Of a stretch of 7,508 nucleotides of DNA, positions 5,690 through 7,508 are shown in pieces. A program made the translations under genes and the position numbers. Under the pieces are notes generated by a model. That model was not told the origin of the DNA and searched no databases. It was given only the letters and a program-made list of their open reading frames with translations. The DNA is from Anaerolineales bacterium (GTDB lineage: Bacteria > Chloroflexota > Anaerolineae > Promineifilales > Promineifilaceae). The DNA lies in contig JAGQGA010000257.1 in the NCBI GenBank assembly GCA_020432595.1, positions 1 through 7,508 on the forward strand, read 5' to 3'. Positions within the stretch are counted from its first letter, which is position 1. Each line of letters begins with the position of its first letter.

Positions 5690-6811
5690 ATGGACAGTAA
5701 ACGGTTGATGCGCTGGGCGGGGGTGGGGGCAACGGCCGTTCTTAGCGGTGTCGGTTCTCATTGGCTGGCTTCGCCTCGGCAAACGGAACGGCCGTTTCCC
5801 ACAATAGACGACTTTGTGCTGGAGCAGTTTCGGCCGGCGCGGGGGTTGGTGAATCCCCACATGCAGACAATGCTGGCAAACTTTGTCCGCCCCGATGCCG
5901 GGGTCACGTTTCGTCGCCAGCGGGTGGAACTGCCCGACGGCGATTTTATAGACCTCGATTTTGCCGATGTGGACGGAGCGACCTGGGCGCAGTTGGGGGA
6001 TGAGGCACCCATTGTGCTGGCGCTGCATGGGCTAGAGGGGTCGGCTAAACGGCCGTATATGGTGATGCTTTACCGCGAACTGGCGCAGCGTGGCGTGCGG
6101 GCGGTGGGGATGAATTTTCGCTCGTGTAGCGGCGAGATGAACCGGACGGCGCGGCTGTATAACGGTGGCGACACAACCGACCTAGCCTATATTTTTCACT
6201 GGCTGCGGCGGCAATACTCGGATGTGGCGTGGGGGCTGGCGGGGTTTTCGCTGGGGGCGAATGTACTGCTGAAGTTTTTGGGTGAGAAGGGGCGGGAGGT
6301 GGAGAGGGCGGCAAAAACGGCCGTTGCTGTCTCGCCGCCGTTTGACATGGTGGCGGGGGCGCGGGTGCTGGATTTTGGCAGCGGCCGGCCGTATCGGGCG
6401 TATCTGATGCGGCAGCTACAGGAAAAGCTGGTGCAAAAAGAGATCGTGGTGGCCGACAAGATTGATTATGAGGCAGCACGGGCGGCGCGGACGTTTCACG
6501 AATTTGATGACGCTTGCACGGCTCCGCTGGGCGGCTTCCGTGACGCGCATGAATATTACTCTTATTCCGGCAGCGGCCAGTTTTTGGCCGATATTCACGT
6601 GCCAACGCTGCTGCTGCGGGCGTTGGATGACCCGTTTTTTGCCAATGACATTCCTCAGCAAACCATTGCCCAAAATCCCTACCTCTACCCTGGTTTTGTG
6701 GCACATGGGGGGCATGTGGCGTTTGTGGAGGGGGTGGGGCAGTTTGGCTTTTGGGCGGAACGGCAGGCGGCGCGGTTTTTGGCGCATCATTTGATGAGGG
6801 ATGAGGGGTGA
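5690..6811 (+). CDS. YheT-family alpha/beta hydrolase
   Basis: This 373-residue protein belongs to the COG0429/YheT branch of alpha/beta-fold hydrolases, esterase-like enzymes of unsettled physiological substrate. The family signature N-P-H-M-Q-T is near residue 60. The oxyanion-hole region is H-G-L-E-G (113-117). The nucleophile elbow is G-F-S-L-G-A-N with S187. The acid is in L-D-D-P-F (D313 or D314), and the base is H342 in H-G-G-H-V-A-F. All triad members are present, so it should be active. The first 30 residues contain a hydrophobic stretch after Lys/Arg (about 10-27) that could be a membrane anchor or signal; alternatively the real start is the ATG at 5708. GGAG at 5684-5687 lies very close to the chosen ATG. 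Two palindromes (5731, 5787) lie in this variable N-terminus and a third at 6316. No functional tie to the neighbours is evident. Confidence 0.85.
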   Translation: MDSKRLMRWAGVGATAVLSGVGSHWLASPRQTERPFPTIDDFVLEQFRPARGLVNPHMQTMLANFVRPDAGVTFRRQRVELPDGDFIDLDFADVDGATWAQLGDEAPIVLALHGLEGSAKRPYMVMLYRELAQRGVRAVGMNFRSCSGEMNRTARLYNGGDTTDLAYIFHWLRRQYSDVAWGLAGFSLGANVLLKFLGEKGREVERAAKTAVAVSPPFDMVAGARVLDFGSGRPYRAYLMRQLQEKLVQKEIVVADKIDYEAARAARTFHEFDDACTAPLGGFRDAHEYYSYSGSGQFLADIHVPTLLLRALDDPFFANDIPQQTIAQNPYLYPGFVAHGGHVAFVEGVGQFGFWAERQAARFLAHHLMRDEG

Positions 6812-7086
6812 GGAATTGTAGGAAAAAGTGGGTCTTCAACAAATAGTGTGCTAATGGCTGAACCCGCCGGGCGGTTCAGCGCCGGGCGTTCATGCGCGTA
6901 AGTGCTATTTTGCACAACGCTTTCTAGCTTTTGATCCAAGGTGCACTCCAGCGTTTTCGTCACCGATATGTGTCGCACGTATGAAGAGTAACAACGGCCG
7001 TTTCTACCCCTTTCCATGCCGTGCTATATGCCCCATAGTTGGCAACCTATCACCCACAACCGATAATCCTCAAGTTGATCGATCAA
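6812..7086. other. Non-coding gap with hairpins, one AACGGCCGTT copy and a 16-bp palindrome
   Basis: No credible gene is seen in these 275 bases. They contain an 8-bp-stem hairpin, GCTGAACC (6857-6864) with GGTTCAGC (6873-6880), and a second small one, GTGC (6902-6905) with GCAC (6912-6915). The only intergenic AACGGCCGTT copy is at 6993-7002. Around 7018 the composition shifts from GC-rich to AT-rich. The gap lies between convergent genes, so terminators would be expected, but no stem with a T-run is visible. Confidence 0.6.
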
Positions 7087-7088
7087 CT
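7073..7088. promoter_or_regulatory. 16-bp perfect palindrome overlapping a stop codon
   Basis: AGTTGATCGATCAACT is perfectly self-complementary without a loop, contains overlapping GATC sites, and shares two bases with the TAG stop (minus strand, 7089-7087) of the small membrane protein. It could be a protein-binding site or part of a weak transcription stop. Its role is unknown. Confidence 0.4.
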
Positions 7089-7389
7089 AATGGTACCTTG
7101 GCGGAGACATCATTATGGCAAGTATTATGATAATGCCTACCCCAATTAACACACTGGTTACCACATTTTTCAAAATTAAATCAAAATCTGGAGGGTCATT
7201 TTTGGAAAACAGTTCCCAGGGAAGAGCAAGGCTAATAAGCCCAGCCGTAAATGGGGATACACATAAAACCAGAAGATATTCAGTTTCTCCCCCATAGATA
7301 ATCCCATTCTTAATAATAATATTAGCAATGAACCCGGCAGCAAAGAAGGAGAGCGGGCAACTTACTAATCGCAATTCTGTCCGTGACAT
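7087..7389 (-). CDS. Small hypothetical membrane protein with three predicted helices
   Basis: I do not recognise the family. Choosing the ATG at 7389 gives 100 residues, because AAGGTGG (minus strand, bases 7401-7395) stands five bases upstream, a strong ribosome binding site. The frame is open 11 codons further, to an ATG at 7422 that lacks such support. Hydrophobic stretches lie at about residues 7-28, 38-56 and 75-93. A polar, acidic loop (S-K-N-D-P-P-D-F-D) follows the second, and the protein ends in a short polar tail. The base composition is clearly more AT-rich than in the genes to the left, and no AACGGCCGTT copy occurs in or near it, which could mean recent acquisition or a rapidly evolving gene. 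It is the only gene on the minus strand here. Confidence 0.6.
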   Translation of the reverse strand: MSRTELRLVSCPLSFFAAGFIANIIIKNGIIYGGETEYLLVLCVSPFTAGLISLALPWELFSKNDPPDFDLILKNVVTSVLIGVGIIIILAIMMSPPRYH

Positions 7390-7508
7390 TAATCCCACCT
7401 TTAGCCACTGCTCGACTGGCAAAACTCCTAACTCTTAGATAAATCACTCAGCCTATAGGCTTTTGATTACAAGAGTACTAAGCCCCCTAATGACCTGTAA
7501 AGTGACAA
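7390..7508 (-). promoter_or_regulatory. Upstream region of the small membrane protein gene
   Basis: This AT-rich stretch should hold the promoter of the minus-strand gene. It contains the Shine-Dalgarno sequence at 7395-7401 and a 12-bp perfect palindrome, AGCCTATAGGCT, at 7450-7461, which could be an operator. I cannot identify a confident -35/-10 pair. No plus-strand gene is seen up to the window end. Confidence 0.3.

Larger units (their letters stand above)
242..7002. repeat. Highly iterated palindrome AACGGCCGTT, 16 exact copies
   Basis: Exact copies start at 242, 459, 1052, 1317, 2061, 2133, 2247, 2880, 3581, 3715, 3743, 4125, 5731, 5787, 6316 and 6993. Several extend to longer palindromes, for example 239-254 (GGAAACGGCCGTTTCC), 457-470 and 1315-1328 (both TAAACGGCCGTTTA), and 2878-2891. 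Near copies occur at 538-548, 4012-4020 and 6048-6057. Fifteen of the sixteen are inside coding regions. The longest gap is in the SulP gene (4135-5730), and none occurs in the AT-rich right end. Irregular spacing and different flanks rule out a tandem repeat or a CRISPR. Confidence 0.97.

Noticed and set aside
6045..6842. 265-codon minus-strand frame opposite the YheT-like hydrolase
   Set aside because: Proline/alanine-rich low-complexity shadow of a gene with a complete catalytic triad on the other strand.
6857..6880. Integron attC recombination site
   Set aside because: The GCTGAACC/GGTTCAGC arms look attC-like at first, but GTTCAGC does not fit the GTTRRRY core and there is no cassette-like gene arrangement.
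242..7002. DNA-uptake sequence as the explanation for AACGGCCGTT
   Set aside because: Known uptake sequences (Neisseria, Haemophilus) are non-palindromic and often paired in terminators; this motif is a perfect palindrome and mostly inside genes. Not excluded, but less likely than a HIP1-like role.
6787..7017. 76-codon minus-strand frame covering the gap after the hydrolase
   Set aside because: It overlaps the 3' end of the hydrolase, runs through the hairpin and palindrome DNA, and has no clear ribosome binding site or recognisable motif.

Overview
The window looks like bacterial chromosome from a GC-rich, repeat-laden, probably filamentous or multicellular lineage. My best guess is Chloroflexota (Anaerolineae or a relative). 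The guess rests on an effector-associated (death-like) adaptor gene, heptameric intergenic repeats, and the general look of the proteins. It is inference; no rRNA or other marker gene is present.

Layout, left to right. (1) Bases 3-779 are the C-terminal half of an amylosucrase (GH13), cut by the window edge. (2) Bases 807-868 are a 24-bp perfect inverted repeat. (3) Bases 879-1775 are a ROK-family fructokinase. (4) Bases 1778-1812 are a heptamer repeat tract. (5) Bases 1825-2457 are a 210-residue protein that seems to consist of two effector-associated adaptor domains and no effector. (6) Bases 2467-2493 are a second copy of the GGGGCGTAT repeat. (7) Bases 2502-3830 are a cytoplasmic alpha-amylase-type GH13 enzyme. 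(8) Bases 3837-3902 are a heptamer-built hairpin. (9) Bases 3955-5601 are a SulP anion transporter with a STAS domain. (10) Bases 5604-5672 are another heptamer tract. (11) Bases 5690-6811 are a YheT-type alpha/beta hydrolase. (12) Bases 6812-7086 are non-coding sequence with hairpins and palindromes. (13) Bases 7087-7389, minus strand, are a small AT-rich three-helix membrane protein.

The first six genes all read rightwards with gaps of about 45-125 bases, nearly all filled with repeats. Amylosucrase splits sucrose into a growing alpha-glucan plus fructose. The fructokinase can feed that fructose into glycolysis, and the second GH13 enzyme could trim alpha-glucans. Together they form a plausible sucrose/glucan storage module. 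The adaptor gene sits inside this module without an obvious metabolic role.

The most striking signal is not a gene. The 10-bp perfect palindrome AACGGCCGTT occurs 16 times in 7.5 kb, where about 0.007 would be expected with equal base frequencies. Fifteen copies lie inside genes, and they are read in all three possible frames, mostly as Thr-Ala-Val. This resembles in kind, but not in sequence, the HIP1 palindrome of cyanobacteria. A second layer is a set of intergenic tracts that differ in sequence but are all built from 7-bp units.
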